NCBI RefSeq assembly: GCF_000211415.1
Contig: NZ_GL890780.1
Coordinates: 531,576 to 595,575, forward strand
DNA: 64,000 nucleotides
Source of the DNA: Enterobacter mori LMG 25706
GTDB lineage: Bacteria; Pseudomonadota; Gammaproteobacteria; Enterobacterales; Enterobacteriaceae
Direction of reading: 5' to 3'
Position numbers and translations under genes: made by a program. Positions 43,201 to 54,942 of this stretch are shown piece after piece. How positions within the stretch are numbered: the stretch's first letter is position 1; the number at the start of each line of letters is the position of its first letter. The notes below the pieces were generated by a model that did not search any database, was not told the DNA's origin, and was given only the letters and a program-made list of their open reading frames with translations.

Positions 43201-46200
43201 GCCACGATGTCCACGTTATGACCTGCGGACAGGGCAACGTCGCCGTCTCCGGCGACCGCCGAACCTTTAACCAGCAGGTTGTTCCCTGCCGACACCGTCA
43301 CGTCGTCGCCGCTCAGCAGCGAGCCTTTCTCCCGCGTCGCGCTGTCTTCCTCAATGGTGTGGGTGGTCTTCTTGCTGAGAAACCCTTTTTTGGTTTTGGT
43401 TTCTTCCTTAAAGTGGTAGTCACTCTCCGTCGCCGTGGTCAGGTTCACGTCGCGACCTGCCGCCACGCCGATATCACCTTGGGCTGTCACCTCTGCCGCC
43501 TGTGCGGTCACGTCCCGCCCGGCAAGAATGACCGTGTCACCGCCGCTGGCGATTGCCGTGCTCTGCTGGCGTACGGACTCATCGATAACGGTTTTCTTAC
43601 CGCCCTGGCTGCTGCTCGTAGTGGTGGCTTCCGCCAGCAGGTTCACGTCCCGCCCGGCCTGAATGCCCACATCCCCTTCTGCCGCCATCGCCGCCGCACG
43701 GGCATTCACGTCGTTACCCGCCTGCAGGGTGAGGTCGCCGCCCGCACTCAGGGTACTGCCCTGATGCGTAACGGACGCCGTCTCCGTTGTCGTGCGGTTG
43801 CGACCGGAACGTCCCTCGCTCGTCGCCATCTCGTTGGCGGTGATGTTGATATCGTTCCCTGCCGCCATGCCCAGACTGCCGCCCGCCGACACGTTTGCGC
43901 CCGTCACGTTGATATCCTGTCCGGCGCGCATCGTCAGCCCGTCGGTGGCAGTGATGGAGGCCGTCTTGCCGATATCCGTGCCGCTAAAACGCACATTGCC
44001 CGCATCGACATTCCACTGCTGCGCGCGGGTCACGTTGTTAATGCTGCCCGTGATGCTTTCCAGCCCTACCGTTTTACCGCTGATGGTGGAGCCGATGTTG
44101 TTGATATCCCCCAGCGCGCTCAGGTTCAGCCCGCCGCCCGCGCTGATGAGTCCGGCGTTGAGGTTGCTGATGCTGTTGCTGCTGTCGATGGACAGGGCAT
44201 TCTGCGCCGTGATGGTGCTGCCGCTGTTGATGACGTTGCCGCCCGCCAACTGCACGTTATTACCGCTAATCACGCTGCCGCTGTGAACGGTGACATCCTT
44301 CGGTGACAGATAAACTTTCGGGACCATCACCGTCTGGCCGTTAATGCTCGCCGCTTCCCACCACAGCAGACTGTGGTCAAGCGCGGCAACCTGCGCTGCC
44401 GTCAGCGCCACGCCAAATTTCAGCCCCAGCGCCTGCTGCTGAGTGGCTGCGCTGTCCATCAGATAGCGCATCTGGTCGAGATCGGAACCGATGCCGTTGA
44501 TATACCGGCTGCCGGTCTGGTTCAGAATGGCGTTGCTGACGTAACGGGTATCGAATGCCGCGTCGCCGAGGAAACGGTAATCGCGATCCGGGTTCAACCC
44601 CAGACGGTCGAGGAAGTACGCCGAGCCAAGGAACTGGTTCCGATCGGTGTAGGCACTGTTGGTCTCACGCGGTGCATCGCCAGGCTTGATGCCGAGCATG
44701 CCATAGAGTCCATCGAACAGGCTGTTGTCCACCTTCCCGAGGCCATCAAGCTTAGGGTTAACCGTTATCAGATACGGGCTATCGGGGTCGGTAGATGGCA
44801 CGAAGTACCCGTTACCACCGGACGGCAGCGGATAGTTACCGCTGCTGCCGTTCCGATCGGAAAGGGATGAACCGTCGGCGATGTCTTTCAGGGCGTCGGT
44901 GAAATTATCCAGAAGATCGGGGGCACTCATGTTTGTGCTGCTACCTGGAGTCAATGACTCACTGGTCAACCCCTCACCGATAGCTTCAGGCGTAAGTGTA
45001 TTCAGCGTTGGGGCATGAATAGTGTTATTGAATCCCCCCGCGTTTGCAGTGACGTTGGTATTGCTGATGTCACTTTTAAAGTTCGCACTGACGTTACCGG
45101 CAGCACTGATAACCGAGCGGTATACACCGCCATCGGCCACAAATTCTGTCGTTCGTTCACCGAGGAGATAAGGCACCCAGCCATACCAGCCATAGTCCTC
45201 ATCAAACCAGCCCCAACTTCCGTCTGCATAGTGCGTCAGAGGTTGCCATTTGCTGTCGTTGCAGTCCTGATAAAACCACTCACAACGATATTCAGCCTGA
45301 ACGTAGGTAACGCGACGTCCACCTTCGGCAGAGAGGTTATTCAGTGTCCCTCCCGTAAGAACGGCGTTACGTCCCGCAAGAATATGGCTAGCACGGTTAT
45401 CCAGCGTTCCTGCATTAATTATGATGTCGCGTCCGGCAGCCATTCGGGCGGAACTGCCGGTGGCCGATACGGACACAACGGACTCACTCAGCAGGAATTG
45501 CCGGATATCTTCCCCTGCGAGGCGGTAATCAATCCTGTCACTGCACTGTCCACTGCCGTTTGCACCACTTCCGGCGCAACGCTCATACCTGTCAAAAACA
45601 ACCTTACTGCCACCGTTTTTCCAGTCTTCAAGCAAGAGGACAAAATCCGAAGGTCTGCCGTTGAGGTCATAACTGATGTAGTGTTCATCTGCGGCAGGAA
45701 TGGCATCAGGGTATTCCCGTTCTGACTGGCTGACAGTCAGCCCATCGGCTTCATTGAGCAAATGGCGGGTATTCACGGCGATATCGCCGCGTGTGGTCTC
45801 AATCGTACCGGAGCGGTTAATCACGTCTTCATTTGCCTCACCGACTGCATTCCTCTGCATCCAGAGGCTGTTATCAGCAAGAATGTCGCCGTAAATATTG
45901 TGAATACGCGCAGCAAACAGGGAGAGATTATTGCCCGCATAAATCAGCGCTGTATTAAGTAGCGTACCTGCTGCCGTCATCGTCAGGCTGCCCGCGGTAC
46001 CGGTGAAGCCGTTGATGGTGATATTTTCCCGCGAGGTAAGCTGCACGTCTCCGCCCGCCTGAAGCGAGCCGGACGCATTCAGCAGCAGGCTTTGCGCATT
46101 GAACGTGCTGCTGCCGTTACCAGTGGTGAGCGTACCGCTGTTCGTAAATGCTCCGCCCGCGCTGAGGGCGATGGCATTGCCCTGGATCACGCCGCTATTG

Positions 46201-49200
46201 GTGATGGTGTTTTGCGAGGAGACCGACAGCGTTTTACCAGCGGCCAGCGTACCGGTGTTCACGAGCGCATTAACCAGCCTCAGCGTCGCGTCACCCAGGG
46301 AAACCACCTGACCATGACCGCTGAAGTTGGCGACATCGAGCAGCAGATTGCCCCCGCTGTAGAGTTTACCGCTGACGGTATCGGTGAGAGCGTCACCCGC
46401 TACCGTCAGCGAGGCAGTACCCAGCACCGTGCCGCTGTTGGTGATGTTCCGGTATTTCACCCCCAAATCCGCACCCTGAAGCGTGCCGCGGTTATCGAGC
46501 GAGCTGCCACGCAGCTCAGCGCTACCCGTCGCCAGGACATTTCCGCCATTCACGGCGTTCACCACATCCAGCAGCAGCGTGACGGCCTGAACCAGCCCAC
46601 CGCTACCGTTTGCCAGCTCTGGCGTGGCCAGCGTGAACTTTCCACCGGAGAGAATTTTGCCGTCATTCTGTAAACGGGTGGTGGCTTTCACCGTGGATTC
46701 ACCACCGCCCTGCACCGTCCCCTGATTATTCAGCGTGGCGGACGACGCCTTCAGCGCGTTCTGGCTCAACAGAACACCACCAGCGTTGTTGTTCAGCGCT
46801 CCGGAAACATCCAGCGTCCGCGCTTCACCCTGAAGCCGTCCGCTGTTGATCAGTTGCCCGGCTGTGATTGCGGTCGTTTTACCCTGAATCTGTCCGGCGT
46901 TCGTCGCATTATCGGCATTCATCGACAGGACGCCAGCCGAGAGTAATTTCCCGCCGACCTGGTTGGTCAGCGTCTGGTTCAGCGCGACGGAAAGCGCATC
47001 AACCCCGGTGATTTCACCGCTGTTTGTCAGCGTATTCGCCTTCAGCGTCAGATCCTTGGCTATCCACTGCCCGCTGTTTGCAAGCGTCAGTGCTGAGAGC
47101 GCCAGTTCTCCGTTTGAGGTGATTTTGCTGCCCGTCGTACTGATAAGATTGCTGACGATCTGCGCATCCAGTACATCTGCCGCCTGGATCGCACCGCCGT
47201 TCGTAAGCGCCTGCGCATGAATAAGTACCCGTTTACCCTGCCATTGCCCGGCGTTACTGAGGTCACCGGCCGTCACCGTCAACTCACCCGCCGTCAACAG
47301 CGCTCCCGATGCTTCATTCACCAGCGAGAGGAGCGGTGCAGCCATCTCCAGACGAGCAGCCAGCGTCAGCGCGGCGATCCCGGTGAGCGTGCCGCTGTTA
47401 GTGATACTGTCCTGATGCGCGGTGACACGGTTCCCCTGAACCGCTCCGCTGTTGCGCAGCGTATTCCCCGTGAGCGAGAGCGTGCCAGCCGATAACAGAT
47501 TGCCGTGGTTAACGCTATTGCCCGCATTCAGCGTGATGTCGCCCTGGCTCATCAGTTCACCGGTATTGCTGAATGTCCCGGTGGCGGAGGCATTAAGAGA
47601 GCCGGTTGCCAGCGAGCTTCCGCTGTTATTCCAGTCGCGGCCGCGGAGACTGACACTCTGCCCCTGCAGCTGGCCTGCGGTGGTCAGCGTGGTGCCTGAA
47701 AAGGTGAGGTTCCCGCCCGTAAGCGTGCGCGAGCCTGCCGCTAAATCCAGCACTCCGGCGGTCACGGATAACGCGGTATCCCCCTGCAAGAGACCGCGAC
47801 TGTCGAGGCGATCGGCATTCAGCGTCAGCGTGTTCCCCACGATAGTGCCTGCACTGGACACCGATTGTGCCGTGATGCGGTTTGCTCCCTGCGCCAGCAG
47901 CAGGCCTCCTGTGCTGTTATTCAGCGTGTCGTAATCAACAAGGAGTGACGCGCCACTCAGCTCACCGCTGTTGGACAGGCGCGAACCGGAAAGGGACAGC
48001 CCGGCATCGCTGGTGATAATGCCGCTGTTTTTCACGTCAGAAACTGAAAGGGTGAGTGCCGCCGGGCTGTACAGCGCGCCGCTGCTGCGGTTATCCAGCA
48101 GACGGGTAACCAGTGACAGCGTCTGCCCCGCGTGGATCAGACCACTGTTAATGACTGCAGGACTGCTGATGGCGAGCGAAGACGCCGTCAGCGTCCCCCT
48201 GTTATTGAGATTCGTGGTTTCAATCTTCAGGGCTGACGCTGAAGATTTTCCCCCGTGACTGAGAGCGTCAGTGGCGTTCAGGATAAGGCCATCCTTCGCT
48301 GCCTGCGTCCCATCAAGCTGCGCATTCTGCACGTCCACGCTGACGCTGTTACCCTGCGTCTGTGCCGTTGCCGTGGTCGTCAGGCTTTGACCCCGAATGC
48401 TCACGGAGCCGCCCGCGCTGGTTTCGCCTGCAAGAGTGGTAGCCGTATTGTTCAGCACCAGATCGCCATCGCTGTGGGTCACTGACTTTTCGATGGTGAT
48501 GAACGCGTCTGCTGAGCCAGCAAGCCCTCTGGCACCGGAAAGCGTGCCGCTGTTTGTCACCTGTGCAGCCTTCAGCGTCAGCGTGTCATCGCTGACGAGC
48601 GCGCCGCTGTTAGCCAGCTTACCGCTCGCGATAACGGTCGTTTTACCTTTCGCGCCGGTGTCACCAGACAGCGTGGCGTTGCGAGCGTTGATACCCAGCG
48701 TGGAGGCGCTTTTCAGGATGCCGGAACTGATGATATCGGTACCTGCAACGTCCAGGCTGTTGCCCTGAACGGTGCCGGTATTGCTGAATGTCCCGGTCTT
48801 CAACGAGACATCCGTCCCCGCGGACAGTGTCCCGCTGTTGATCAGGTTCCCCGTGTTTATGGCAAGAGATTTTCCGGCAGTGGTACTGCCTTTCAGCAGG
48901 GTGTTCCCGGACGTGAAGAGCGCGATATTCCCGCTGGCACTGGTTCTGCTGCTGCTCTCCTGAGTCAGCGCCTGACCGCTGAGCGAGATATCTGAGGCGC
49001 TGACGTTTCCGCGCTGTGTCAGCTCACCGCCTTTCACCGACAGTTGCTGACCCGCAACGACAGAGCCGTTAAGCGCGGCACGCTGCGACGCCTCCAGCGA
49101 AATATGGCGTGATGCGGTCAGCTGCGTCCCGGTTTCCAGCGTTTTCGCGTTAACCGTGGCATCCTGCCCGGCGATGTTTTTCCCCTTAAGCGCCGCGTTT

Positions 49201-50360
49201 TCTGCCACGTTCACAGCAAGGTTACGACCGGCACCGGCCTGGGCATCCGCACTTTGGGTGAGGGCATTTGCCGTCAACGTGGTGTCGGTTCCCGCAGTGA
49301 ACGCGCCGCCATTTTGCGTGAGGGTACCGTTGGTCGCTAACTGAAGATTGTTCTCGGCGGCGATATGGGCCTGGTCGAGCGTCAGGGCGCTCTGCCCGGA
49401 GACTGTGAGGTTATCCCCTGCTTTATGGTCGCCGGTTAACGTCACCTCTTTCGCAGAAACGCGGGTGCTGCCGCTGGCAAGCGTGTTTTTCAGCACCACT
49501 TTCCCCGCGCTGCTGAGCGTAATATCGCCCTGACGCGCGTTAAGATCCCCCAGGTTTACCCCCAGCCCTGTTTCGCTGGAAACCAGACGAATACGGTTGG
49601 CGTACATCCCGCCCAGCGCACCCGTGTCTACCGCCACCTTCGGCGCGTCACCTTCTCCTTTCAACGCGCTGACGCTGCCATCTGCTGCGACGCGGTTCGC
49701 CCCGGCGACCACACGTACCTCTTTCGCATGCAGTTGGGCATTGATCTCGGTCGCGCGGGAAATAATCGATACGGCATCACTCTGGCTGCCATCCAGCCCG
49801 GCACCCTCAATGGTGACCGCACCTTTCGTCACATCAAGCGATTGCAGCTTCCCGCTGGCATCGAGCACCGGTTTCCCCGTGGTGAGCGTCGCATTCGGCG
49901 TGTTGATAAACCCGCAGCCGTTACAGGTGATACCGTAGGGGTTCGCCACAATAACGTTTGCCGCCTTGCCCGCCACTTCGGTGTAGCCCTGTAAATGAGA
50001 GCGGTTCGCGCCGGTGACTTCGTTGATGATCCCTTTGGCTTCCTGCCCGGCTTTCAGGTTGGGGTTGTTTTGGATAATCCCGCCAAGCTGGGTCTGGTTC
50101 AGCTGTCCCGTGGCGTTATTCAGGATCAGCCCTTCTTTGCCGACGTTGTAATCGTGGTATTTATTATGGGAAATACCGGACTGATTCGGCGTGGCAATGT
50201 TCACGACCGGAACACCGTTGGCCGCCTTATCCATCTGCGTATTTCCGGACGGGGCGATCGTGGCGGCCACCGCAGGCAGCAGCGGTTGGGTTGCCAGTAA
50301 TACGCTCAGTAAAACGCTAAGCGCACGCTGTGAAAAACGAACCTGATCCTTTTCCATCAT
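40272..50360 (-). CDS. cdiA: CdiA, contact-dependent inhibition toxin (two-partner secretion exoprotein)
   Basis: 3362 residues. A signal peptide (ends about residue 33, AVAA) is followed by the TPS secretion domain (about 35-320, with NPNL and [10 protein letters not shown] motifs), hundreds of filamentous-haemagglutinin repeats (LTNSGTL-type), an aromatic and Cys-containing region near 1690-1740 ([15 protein letters not shown]) where receptor-binding domains lie, a second FHA region, then the pretoxin VENN motif (from residue 3110). The last 250 residues are the CdiA-CT: an entry segment with four Cys, then a terminal module ([39 protein letters not shown]) whose activity I do not recognise. 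This tail is AT-rich relative to the rest, a sign of module exchange. Confidence 0.93.
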   Translation of the reverse strand: MMEKDQVRFSQRALSVLLSVLLATQPLLPAVAATIAPSGNTQMDKAANGVPVVNIATPNQSGISHNKYHDYNVGKEGLILNNATGQLNQTQLGGIIQNNPNLKAGQEAKGIINEVTGANRSHLQGYTEVAGKAANVIVANPYGITCNGCGFINTPNATLTTGKPVLDASGKLQSLDVTKGAVTIEGAGLDGSQSDAVSIISRATEINAQLHAKEVRVVAGANRVAADGSVSALKGEGDAPKVAVDTGALGGMYANRIRLVSSETGLGVNLGDLNARQGDITLSSAGKVVLKNTLASGSTRVSAKEVTLTGDHKAGDNLTVSGQSALTLDQAHIAAENNLQLATNGTLTQNGGAFTAGTDTTLTANALTQSADAQAGAGRNLAVNVAENAALKGKNIAGQDATVNAKTLETGTQLTASRHISLEASQRAALNGSVVAGQQLSVKGGELTQRGNVSASDISLSGQALTQESSSRTSASGNIALFTSGNTLLKGSTTAGKSLAINTGNLINSGTLSAGTDVSLKTGTFSNTGTVQGNSLDVAGTDIISSGILKSASTLGINARNATLSGDTGAKGKTTVIASGKLANSGALVSDDTLTLKAAQVTNSGTLSGARGLAGSADAFITIEKSVTHSDGDLVLNNTATTLAGETSAGGSVSIRGQSLTTTATAQTQGNSVSVDVQNAQLDGTQAAKDGLILNATDALSHGGKSSASALKIETTNLNNRGTLTASSLAISSPAVINSGLIHAGQTLSLVTRLLDNRSSGALYSPAALTLSVSDVKNSGIITSDAGLSLSGSRLSNSGELSGASLLVDYDTLNNSTGGLLLAQGANRITAQSVSSAGTIVGNTLTLNADRLDSRGLLQGDTALSVTAGVLDLAAGSRTLTGGNLTFSGTTLTTAGQLQGQSVSLRGRDWNNSGSSLATGSLNASATGTFSNTGELMSQGDITLNAGNSVNHGNLLSAGTLSLTGNTLRNSGAVQGNRVTAHQDSITNSGTLTGIAALTLAARLEMAAPLLSLVNEASGALLTAGELTVTAGDLSNAGQWQGKRVLIHAQALTNGGAIQAADVLDAQIVSNLISTTGSKITSNGELALSALTLANSGQWIAKDLTLKANTLTNSGEITGVDALSVALNQTLTNQVGGKLLSAGVLSMNADNATNAGQIQGKTTAITAGQLINSGRLQGEARTLDVSGALNNNAGGVLLSQNALKASSATLNNQGTVQGGGESTVKATTRLQNDGKILSGGKFTLATPELANGSGGLVQAVTLLLDVVNAVNGGNVLATGSAELRGSSLDNRGTLQGADLGVKYRNITNSGTVLGTASLTVAGDALTDTVSGKLYSGGNLLLDVANFSGHGQVVSLGDATLRLVNALVNTGTLAAGKTLSVSSQNTITNSGVIQGNAIALSAGGAFTNSGTLTTGNGSSTFNAQSLLLNASGSLQAGGDVQLTSRENITINGFTGTAGSLTMTAAGTLLNTALIYAGNNLSLFAARIHNIYGDILADNSLWMQRNAVGEANEDVINRSGTIETTRGDIAVNTRHLLNEADGLTVSQSEREYPDAIPAADEHYISYDLNGRPSDFVLLLEDWKNGGSKVVFDRYERCAGSGANGSGQCSDRIDYRLAGEDIRQFLLSESVVSVSATGSSARMAAGRDIIINAGTLDNRASHILAGRNAVLTGGTLNNLSAEGGRRVTYVQAEYRCEWFYQDCNDSKWQPLTHYADGSWGWFDEDYGWYGWVPYLLGERTTEFVADGGVYRSVISAAGNVSANFKSDISNTNVTANAGGFNNTIHAPTLNTLTPEAIGEGLTSESLTPGSSTNMSAPDLLDNFTDALKDIADGSSLSDRNGSSGNYPLPSGGNGYFVPSTDPDSPYLITVNPKLDGLGKVDNSLFDGLYGMLGIKPGDAPRETNSAYTDRNQFLGSAYFLDRLGLNPDRDYRFLGDAAFDTRYVSNAILNQTGSRYINGIGSDLDQMRYLMDSAATQQQALGLKFGVALTAAQVAALDHSLLWWEAASINGQTVMVPKVYLSPKDVTVHSGSVISGNNVQLAGGNVINSGSTITAQNALSIDSSNSISNLNAGLISAGGGLNLSALGDINNIGSTISGKTVGLESITGSINNVTRAQQWNVDAGNVRFSGTDIGKTASITATDGLTMRAGQDINVTGANVSAGGSLGMAAGNDINITANEMATSEGRSGRNRTTTETASVTHQGSTLSAGGDLTLQAGNDVNARAAAMAAEGDVGIQAGRDVNLLAEATTTSSSQGGKKTVIDESVRQQSTAIASGGDTVILAGRDVTAQAAEVTAQGDIGVAAGRDVNLTTATESDYHFKEETKTKKGFLSKKTTHTIEEDSATREKGSLLSGDDVTVSAGNNLLVKGSAVAGDGDVALSAGHNVDIVAATNTDTSWRFKETKKSGLMGTGGIGFTIGSSKTTHDLREQGTTQSESFSTVGSTSGSVSITAGKQAHIGGADIIAQKDIHLTGDSVVIEPGHDKRTRDERFEQKSSGLTVALSGAAGSAVNSAVQTARDAKGESDDRLAALRATKAALSGVQASQGAEMAQINGDPNSGIGVSVSLSSQKSKSEQHMQSDTVAGGTVNAGNNLSITATGKGKGDNSGDILIGGSQLKAGGDTALVAANDIVLGGAASTQQTTGKNSSSGGGAGVSIGGGKSGYGIGVFANVNASKGSEKGNGTAWTETTLDSGGMVSVTSGRDAILNGAQVSGDKIVADIGRDLWMSSQQDSNDYKSTQNSAAAGGSFSFGSMTGSGYISASQDKMKSTYDSVQEQTGLFSGEGGFDVTVGRHTQLDGAVIASTATADKNSLDTGTLGFRDIHNEADYKVSHSGVSLSGGGDFGGDAFKGNLPGGVVSAAGSSGHAEGTTQAAVGEGNITIRDTANQQQDVANLSRDTEHANDSISPIFDKEKEQQRLAQVSAISDIGGQVADIAGTQGEINALEEARKTHPDLTVEQLKKTPEYRDEQAKYGTGSDIQRGIQAATAALQGLAGGDLTAALAGASAPELAHLLKSTEGNPAVNTIAHAILGGAVAALQGNSAVAGAAGAATGELAARAIMTAMYPGKAGSDLSEEQKQTVSTLATISAGMAGGIAGDSTASAAAGAQGGKNAVENNYLSSKQIDAWSAEMKSCQARGGDCGSIIKKYEELSTAQQQQLISDCAASPATCQQKYGDVLTDSLAVKQSIDRALGEDIPIKMVYDLTATFAQQMQVEGVVATQKVSEAIQKEYGLDAIQADIVAGAAAAAFGGISKAGKGSALPAPKATTATNGLSYQSNPKHTPGQHGYSFNAGTEPRNSIDLFGSSVVSGKKRYSIDAEGNVHQFTNTNDGTWHWSGSTGDKSVPIKKSDIPNSVKKEFGLPGKWR

Positions 50361-50369
50361 CCCTGTCCC

Positions 50370-52046
50370 TTAAAAAGCCACTGAAAAACGGTAATAGATC
50401 ACGAGGTGATCCGGTGCCAGCCAGTCCGGATAGTCCACCGGTGTGCCGACGGTAAACTGGCTGGAGTACCCGCGATTCGTCGCGGTAAGACCCAATGCGG
50501 TTCCCCACAGCGTGCCGGAGGCGTAACGATCCTGGCCGTCCTTCTTCAGCCAGCCGCCGTCAATTGCGGCAAGTACGCCAACATCGCCGACCCACGGCAG
50601 CGTAAAGAGCGACCAGTTCAGCTCGTTTCGCCAGTAGCCGCCGTTATCCCCGGAGATGTACTGCTCCTTAAAGCCCCGAACGGACGTTTCGCCGCCCAGC
50701 GTCAGACGCTCGCTGCCGTACAACCTGTCCGGTGACCACTGAAAATAGACGCTGGTGAGCCACCAGAGTTTGTCCGCCACGGGACGCTGAAAGCTGCCGT
50801 TCAGGCTCCATTTGCGGAATTCGGCTTTTGGCACATCACCCTGTTTGTCGTTATCGTCTTCTGCACCCAACCACGGCACGCCCTGCGTAAAGGTTGGGTT
50901 CAGGGTCGCCACGCCCGAGGCGATTTTTTGCGTGTGGTTAATGCCCAATGAAACACTGGAAAGTTTGCGGCTGCTGGTGGCCAGCAAAACATCATCGAGA
51001 TAGTTCCGGTTGATGCGGTGAGTGATGCCCGCCGACACGCCGGTTTTGATTTCGCCATTGCGGAACAATACCCAGGAGCCCGTCAGACGGTGCGTTTCGG
51101 TATCCCCCGTCGACCGCCAGAGGTAGCCGTTATTATCGATAGTGCTGAGGTAGTTGCTCCAGCTGTAGCTGTAGTCCAGCAGTCCGTAGCCGTAAGGGAT
51201 GCTGACGCCTGCTGCAAAATTTTGAGCATCCTTGCTGTTGGAAAAATCACTGCTGCGCCCGCCGCTGATAAACCACTTATCCGCCAGACCCAGCAGGTTA
51301 TTTCCGTACAACGCGCCAGTAAGTTGCCCGGTCCCGCTGCTCTTTTGCCCGCTGTTATCAAAACTGACGGAGCCGCTGAGGGGGAACTCTGGCGTGGCGG
51401 TCAGGTTAACCACCGAGTAGCCCTGCCTGTCGCCGGGCAAAATTTCAATCTCAACGGGCCGCTGACGTACCCGGTTGAGCTGTTCCATGCCCTGTTCGAT
51501 ATCGCGCAGGTTAAGGATCTTCCCCTCAAGCCCGGGGAAGATCATTTTCAATGTGCGGTCCGGCACACCTTCGAGGCGAATGTGCTGAAGCTTTCCTTCC
51601 AGCACGGCAAGATGGAGGACGCCGCCGGTGAGATCCTGCTCGGTTAAAAACGCGCGGCTGGTGATATAACCCCGGCTGATGTACCAGTCAGAAACCGCAT
51701 CAGTCAGCCTGGTGAGACGAGCCATATCAAGGCACTGGTTAATCCAGGGGGCGGTCAAACGGTTTTTGGCAGAAGGTGAAAGCAGCGTCGCGCCCGACAG
51801 CTCAATGCGGCGAATGACGAAACAGGGTCCTTGCGGCGTGGAAGCGTCGTCTGGCGTAACGGGCCGCGGCACGATCGCGCTGCGCTCAAGCTCTTCACGC
51901 TGACGCTGGTTTTCATCGAGCAACTGCTGCTGCTGTTGTTGAATGGTATTACGGTCAGCCGGGGACAATGGAGCAGCCAGTGCAGCACCGGATGCCAGCA
52001 GGGTAACACCCGCCAGCGCGTTGATTATCGCCGTTTTCCCTAACAT
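50370..52046 (-). CDS. cdiB: CdiB, outer-membrane TpsB transporter
   Basis: 558 residues from the ATG at 52046 (a GTG at 52049 is the alternative; AGGAG precedes both). A signal peptide (LLASGAALAAP) and Gln-rich linker helix (about 30-60) lead to two POTRA domains (residues 75-210; GTLTGG-like VLHLAVLEGKLQHIRLEG), then a 16-strand barrel with the VRGF motif of the L6 loop and a terminal Phe. It exports CdiA. It lies 9 bases upstream of cdiA in the same transcript. This cdiBAI order is the E. coli type. Confidence 0.94.
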   Translation of the reverse strand: MLGKTAIINALAGVTLLASGAALAAPLSPADRNTIQQQQQQLLDENQRQREELERSAIVPRPVTPDDASTPQGPCFVIRRIELSGATLLSPSAKNRLTAPWINQCLDMARLTRLTDAVSDWYISRGYITSRAFLTEQDLTGGVLHLAVLEGKLQHIRLEGVPDRTLKMIFPGLEGKILNLRDIEQGMEQLNRVRQRPVEIEILPGDRQGYSVVNLTATPEFPLSGSVSFDNSGQKSSGTGQLTGALYGNNLLGLADKWFISGGRSSDFSNSKDAQNFAAGVSIPYGYGLLDYSYSWSNYLSTIDNNGYLWRSTGDTETHRLTGSWVLFRNGEIKTGVSAGITHRINRNYLDDVLLATSSRKLSSVSLGINHTQKIASGVATLNPTFTQGVPWLGAEDDNDKQGDVPKAEFRKWSLNGSFQRPVADKLWWLTSVYFQWSPDRLYGSERLTLGGETSVRGFKEQYISGDNGGYWRNELNWSLFTLPWVGDVGVLAAIDGGWLKKDGQDRYASGTLWGTALGLTATNRGYSSQFTVGTPVDYPDWLAPDHLVIYYRFSVAF

Positions 52047-52365
52047 CACTGCCGCTCCTGCATAAAGTCCGTTTTCAAACTTGACTGTTAAAAAATGAGC
52101 AACTTATGTCAGGAAGGTAACCGATGTAAATAGATGTAAATGAGATTCAGATTATTTAAAGATACTTTCAGAGTTTTCAGTGTGTTTATCCGATCGTCCG
52201 CAAAAAGAGAGAGCGTGGCTGTGCAAGACAATGTGCTAAATGGACTCGTCATATCGCTAAAGAAATCCCCTGTCGCGCCGATCATCATCCGTGTGTATTA
52301 TTTCCTGTAGCTTTTACAACAACTAACCTTAACTCAAATACTTAAGCGCCAAAGCGAAAGGCATC
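52047..52365. promoter_or_regulatory. Divergent control region between cdiB and the J-motif gene
   Basis: 319 bases without a gene. The half near cdiB is AT-rich (TGTAAATAGATGTAAATGAGA direct repeat of GATGTAAAT at 52123-52141; ATTTAAAGATAC) and would hold the cdi promoter. No clear binding site for a known regulator is seen. The ribosome-binding site AAAGG for the rightward gene is at its right end. Confidence 0.4.
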
Positions 52366-53535
52366 ATGAGCACACCGATCAAACGGCTAGAAATCATAAA
52401 AAATGCCATCGAACTGGAAGATGACGACATCATCCAGAGCCAGCTGACGCGGCTGAAAAATGAAGCGTTTGACGAGGAGCTACAGGCAATCGTCGTGGCG
52501 CTTGAGAATAAGAACTACACCGCAGCCATCAGGGCCATCACCGCGTGGCTGCAGGGCCAGCGCGCCGTGACCCCGTGGCGTGACCCGCAGGTGGCCGCCA
52601 GCAAGCTGGAGCTGAAGGCGCTGGAAGAGCGTCTGCGCGATCTGATTGACCGCCGCAACGCCCGCGTGCAGCAGCTTGATGAGTTCAACGATCTCTATTT
52701 CTCCCGTCTCGGGCCGCTGATGCAGCAGATCCTCGCCCTGCGTAAAACGCTGGCGGAGCTAAACCTGCGTCGTCAGCAGGCGGAGGCGCGTCGTCGCGAA
52801 GAGGATTATCGCCGCTGTCAGCGCTATATGGCGCAGGCGGTGGAGGTGCTGGCAACGCTCACCCAGCGCTGGCGCGATCTCCCGGCCGATTCCGTACAGG
52901 CTGCCGAGGCGCGTAAACAGCTGCAGCAGCAAAGCAACCTGATTGCCAATCTTCTGGCCGAAGCGCTGGAACTGGAGAGCGGCTTAACGCGTGAAGAAGA
53001 GCCCGCGCGCCAGGCGCGCGATGAGGCTAACGAAGAGTACGAGAAGTATCGCGAGCAGCATCACGATGCCGAAGTGCGTCTACGCAAAGGGAAAGATCTC
53101 TCGGAAGAGGATCGGAACGAGCTGAAACGCCTGTGGCGTCAGGCGAGCAAGCTGTGCCACCCGGATCTGGTGGCAGACGATCTGAAAGAAGAAGCTAACA
53201 CCATGATGGTGCAGCTTAACCAGGCCAAACAGCGCGGGGATGTAAAAGCGATCCGTTCACTGGTGGCGCGCCTGCAGCAGGGCTTTGAGCCAATGATGGC
53301 GAGCGACAGGCTGAACGATCTGGAGCGTATCCGCAAAAAAATGGCGCAGGTGCGCGAGCAAATCGACACCTTAGTGAACGAGCTGGCGGAGCTGGAGAAA
53401 GAAGAATCCTGGCTGCTGGTGTCGTCGTTGAACAATATGGAAGCCTACTTCGCCCAGCAGGAGAAGGCGCTGCATGAGGTCCGCGCCTCGCTCGAACATC
53501 AGGTGAGCGAAGCGCAGCTGGAGTCCGCAGCCTGA
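52366..53535 (+). CDS. Coiled-coil protein with a degenerate J-domain motif
   Basis: 389 residues, highly charged and almost all helical. A long coiled coil covers about residues 70-240 (LRKTLAELNLRRQQAEARRR and on) and another 315-380. Between them, LKRLWRQASKLCHPDLVADD contains the HPD tripeptide (His265-Asp267) preceded by a helix-II-like basic segment, as in DnaJ J-domains, while the segment after it (MMVQLNQAKQRGDVKAI) resembles helix III. The usual N-terminal placement of the J-domain is lost. It may dock DnaK to a coiled-coil scaffold. Cytoplasmic; partner unknown. It ends exactly where the convergent yqjH gene ends. Confidence 0.7.
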   Translation: MSTPIKRLEIIKNAIELEDDDIIQSQLTRLKNEAFDEELQAIVVALENKNYTAAIRAITAWLQGQRAVTPWRDPQVAASKLELKALEERLRDLIDRRNARVQQLDEFNDLYFSRLGPLMQQILALRKTLAELNLRRQQAEARRREEDYRRCQRYMAQAVEVLATLTQRWRDLPADSVQAAEARKQLQQQSNLIANLLAEALELESGLTREEEPARQARDEANEEYEKYREQHHDAEVRLRKGKDLSEEDRNELKRLWRQASKLCHPDLVADDLKEEANTMMVQLNQAKQRGDVKAIRSLVARLQQGFEPMMASDRLNDLERIRKKMAQVREQIDTLVNELAELEKEESWLLVSSLNNMEAYFAQQEKALHEVRASLEHQVSEAQLESAA

Positions 53536-54300
53536 CTATTTAGCGTGCCAGTATGCGCTGGCACGCACCAGCTGTTGGTCAATCGCGTCGGTTTCAAACT
53601 GGCGGCTCAGGTTTTTCACCACCTTCCCTTCCCCGGTCAGCCAGATAAAGTAATCCTCTTCGGGCACGGCCAGCGTCGCCAGATGATCGGCCACCGCCTG
53701 CGGGTTGTGGCCCACAATCCAGGTGAGGTTGAATTCACTCAGGTGCGACAGATAGTCCTTATAAGATCCGTCACCCACGGTCACGACCGCATGAACGTCC
53801 GGGCGTACCGGCAGTTTTGCGATGCCTTCTAAACGGCGGCGCAGCGCGGGCATCCCGGATTCATCGCACACGTACAGCTGCCAAGCGTAATCTTCCGGCA
53901 CCACCAGCGATCCGCGCGGCCCACCAATAGTGAGTTTGTCGCCAGGTTTGGCCGCTACCGCCCAGTTGCTGGCAACGCCGCCATCATGAACGAAGAAATC
54001 CAGCACCAGCTCATTCTTCTCCTCATCGAACAGGGGCGTATAGTCACGCGCCTGCGGGCGCAAGCCGGCGCCCCAGTCGATGCCTTCATCAGTAACAACG
54101 GGCGGAACAAAGGTCGTGCCCGGTGCCGGGAAAAAGACCTTGGTATGGTCGTCGAAGCCGCGGGAGCTAAAGCCCTCCAGCGCCTCACCGCCGAGAACAA
54201 TGCGCTGGAAACCAGCGCTGACGCGCTCGACGCGGAGCACGTTCAGCTCGCGAAAGCGCAGGTCATTGCGGACACGTTGAGGGTAACGGGTTGATGTCAT
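53536..54300 (-). CDS. yqjH: YqjH, NADPH-dependent ferric-siderophore reductase
   Basis: 254 residues closely following E. coli YqjH (RYPQRVRNDLRFRELNVLRV, AGFQRIVLGGEAL, FFVHDGGVASNWA, YVCDESGMPALRRRLE, YFIWLTGEGKVVKNLSR). It is a FAD-containing cytoplasmic enzyme that releases iron from ferric chelates. In E. coli it is repressed by Fur and by the nickel-responsive regulator YqjI encoded divergently; both the gene pair and matching sites are present here. Confidence 0.95.
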   Translation of the reverse strand: MTSTRYPQRVRNDLRFRELNVLRVERVSAGFQRIVLGGEALEGFSSRGFDDHTKVFFPAPGTTFVPPVVTDEGIDWGAGLRPQARDYTPLFDEEKNELVLDFFVHDGGVASNWAVAAKPGDKLTIGGPRGSLVVPEDYAWQLYVCDESGMPALRRRLEGIAKLPVRPDVHAVVTVGDGSYKDYLSHLSEFNLTWIVGHNPQAVADHLATLAVPEEDYFIWLTGEGKVVKNLSRQFETDAIDQQLVRASAYWHAK

Positions 54301-54350
54301 TTTTATGCCCTTCTCAGGTGAATACGATATATCGAAATTGATTTTTTAAT

Positions 54351-54369
54351 GATAATGATTGCTATTAAC
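54351..54369. promoter_or_regulatory. Fur box upstream of yqjH
   Basis: GATAATGATTGCTATTAAC shares most positions with the Fur consensus GATAATGATAATCATTATC, and lies 50 bases upstream of the yqjH ATG in the shared yqjH/yqjI region. E. coli yqjH is a Fur target. Confidence 0.7.
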
Positions 54370-54401
54370 CAGGAATGCAAGATCTTTTAGATTGCATCTG
54401 A

Positions 54402-54429
54402 ATATATCTAAGATATAGTTTAGATATAT
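54402..54429. promoter_or_regulatory. Inverted repeat, candidate YqjI operator
   Basis: ATATATCTAA and TTAGATATAT form a perfect 10-bp dyad with an 8-base spacer, 18 bases before the yqjI ATG; a further GATATATC copy lies near 54326-54333 close to yqjH. PadR-type dimers bind such AT-rich dyads, so auto-repression and yqjH repression are likely. Confidence 0.65.
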
Positions 54430-54447
54430 CAATTTTAGAGATTCACT

Positions 54448-54942
54448 ATGCGACACGAACATGAAGGCGGTGGACGCCGACCGCGCTTTTTCGGCCACGG
54501 CGATCTACGGCTGGTGATCCTGGATATCCTGACCCGCAATGCCAGTCACGGTTATGAGCTGATCAAAGAGATCGAGAACCTGACGCAGGGGAACTATACG
54601 CCGAGCCCGGGCGTGATCTACCCAACCCTGGATTATCTGCAGGATCAGACGTTTATCACCATTACGGAAGAAGAGAGCGGTCGTAAGAAAATTGCGATAA
54701 CCGCTGAAGGGCAAAACTGGCTGGATGAAAACCGGGAACAGCTGGAACAGATCCAGGTGCGCATCAAAGCGCGCAGCGTCGGCTTCCAGCTGCGTAAAAA
54801 CCCGCAGATGAAGCGGGCGCTGGAAAACTTCAAAGCGGTGCTGGACCTGAAGGTGAATCAGGGAGAACTCAGCGACGCGCAGCTCAAGCAGATCGTCGGG
54901 GTGATCGACCGCGCGGCGCTGGAGATCTCCCAGTTGGATTAA
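54448..54942 (+). CDS. yqjI: YqjI, PadR-family regulator lacking the metal-binding tail
   Basis: 164 residues. The winged-helix part ([51 protein letters not shown]) is nearly that of E. coli YqjI, which represses yqjH and itself and is released by nickel. E. coli YqjI starts with a Cys/His-rich extension of some 45 residues; here only [12 protein letters not shown] is left before the domain. No longer in-frame start is available upstream. Metal sensing may therefore be weaker or different. The last four bases overlap the convergent chemoreceptor gene. Confidence 0.9.
   Translation: MRHEHEGGGRRPRFFGHGDLRLVILDILTRNASHGYELIKEIENLTQGNYTPSPGVIYPTLDYLQDQTFITITEEESGRKKIAITAEGQNWLDENREQLEQIQVRIKARSVGFQLRKNPQMKRALENFKAVLDLKVNQGELSDAQLKQIVGVIDRAALEISQLD

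Noticed and set aside
41337..44306. Very long open frames on the plus strand over cdiA (up to about 460 codons)
   Set aside because: They are antisense to the GC-rich repeat part of cdiA, have no ribosome-binding sites and read as Arg/Ala/His-rich sequence, typical shadows of a coding strand with strong third-position bias.
42000..50000. Tandem similarity in cdiA as a DNA repeat array or CRISPR
   Set aside because: These are the degenerate protein repeats of filamentous haemagglutinin; spacing and sequence vary and no direct-repeat/spacer pattern exists.
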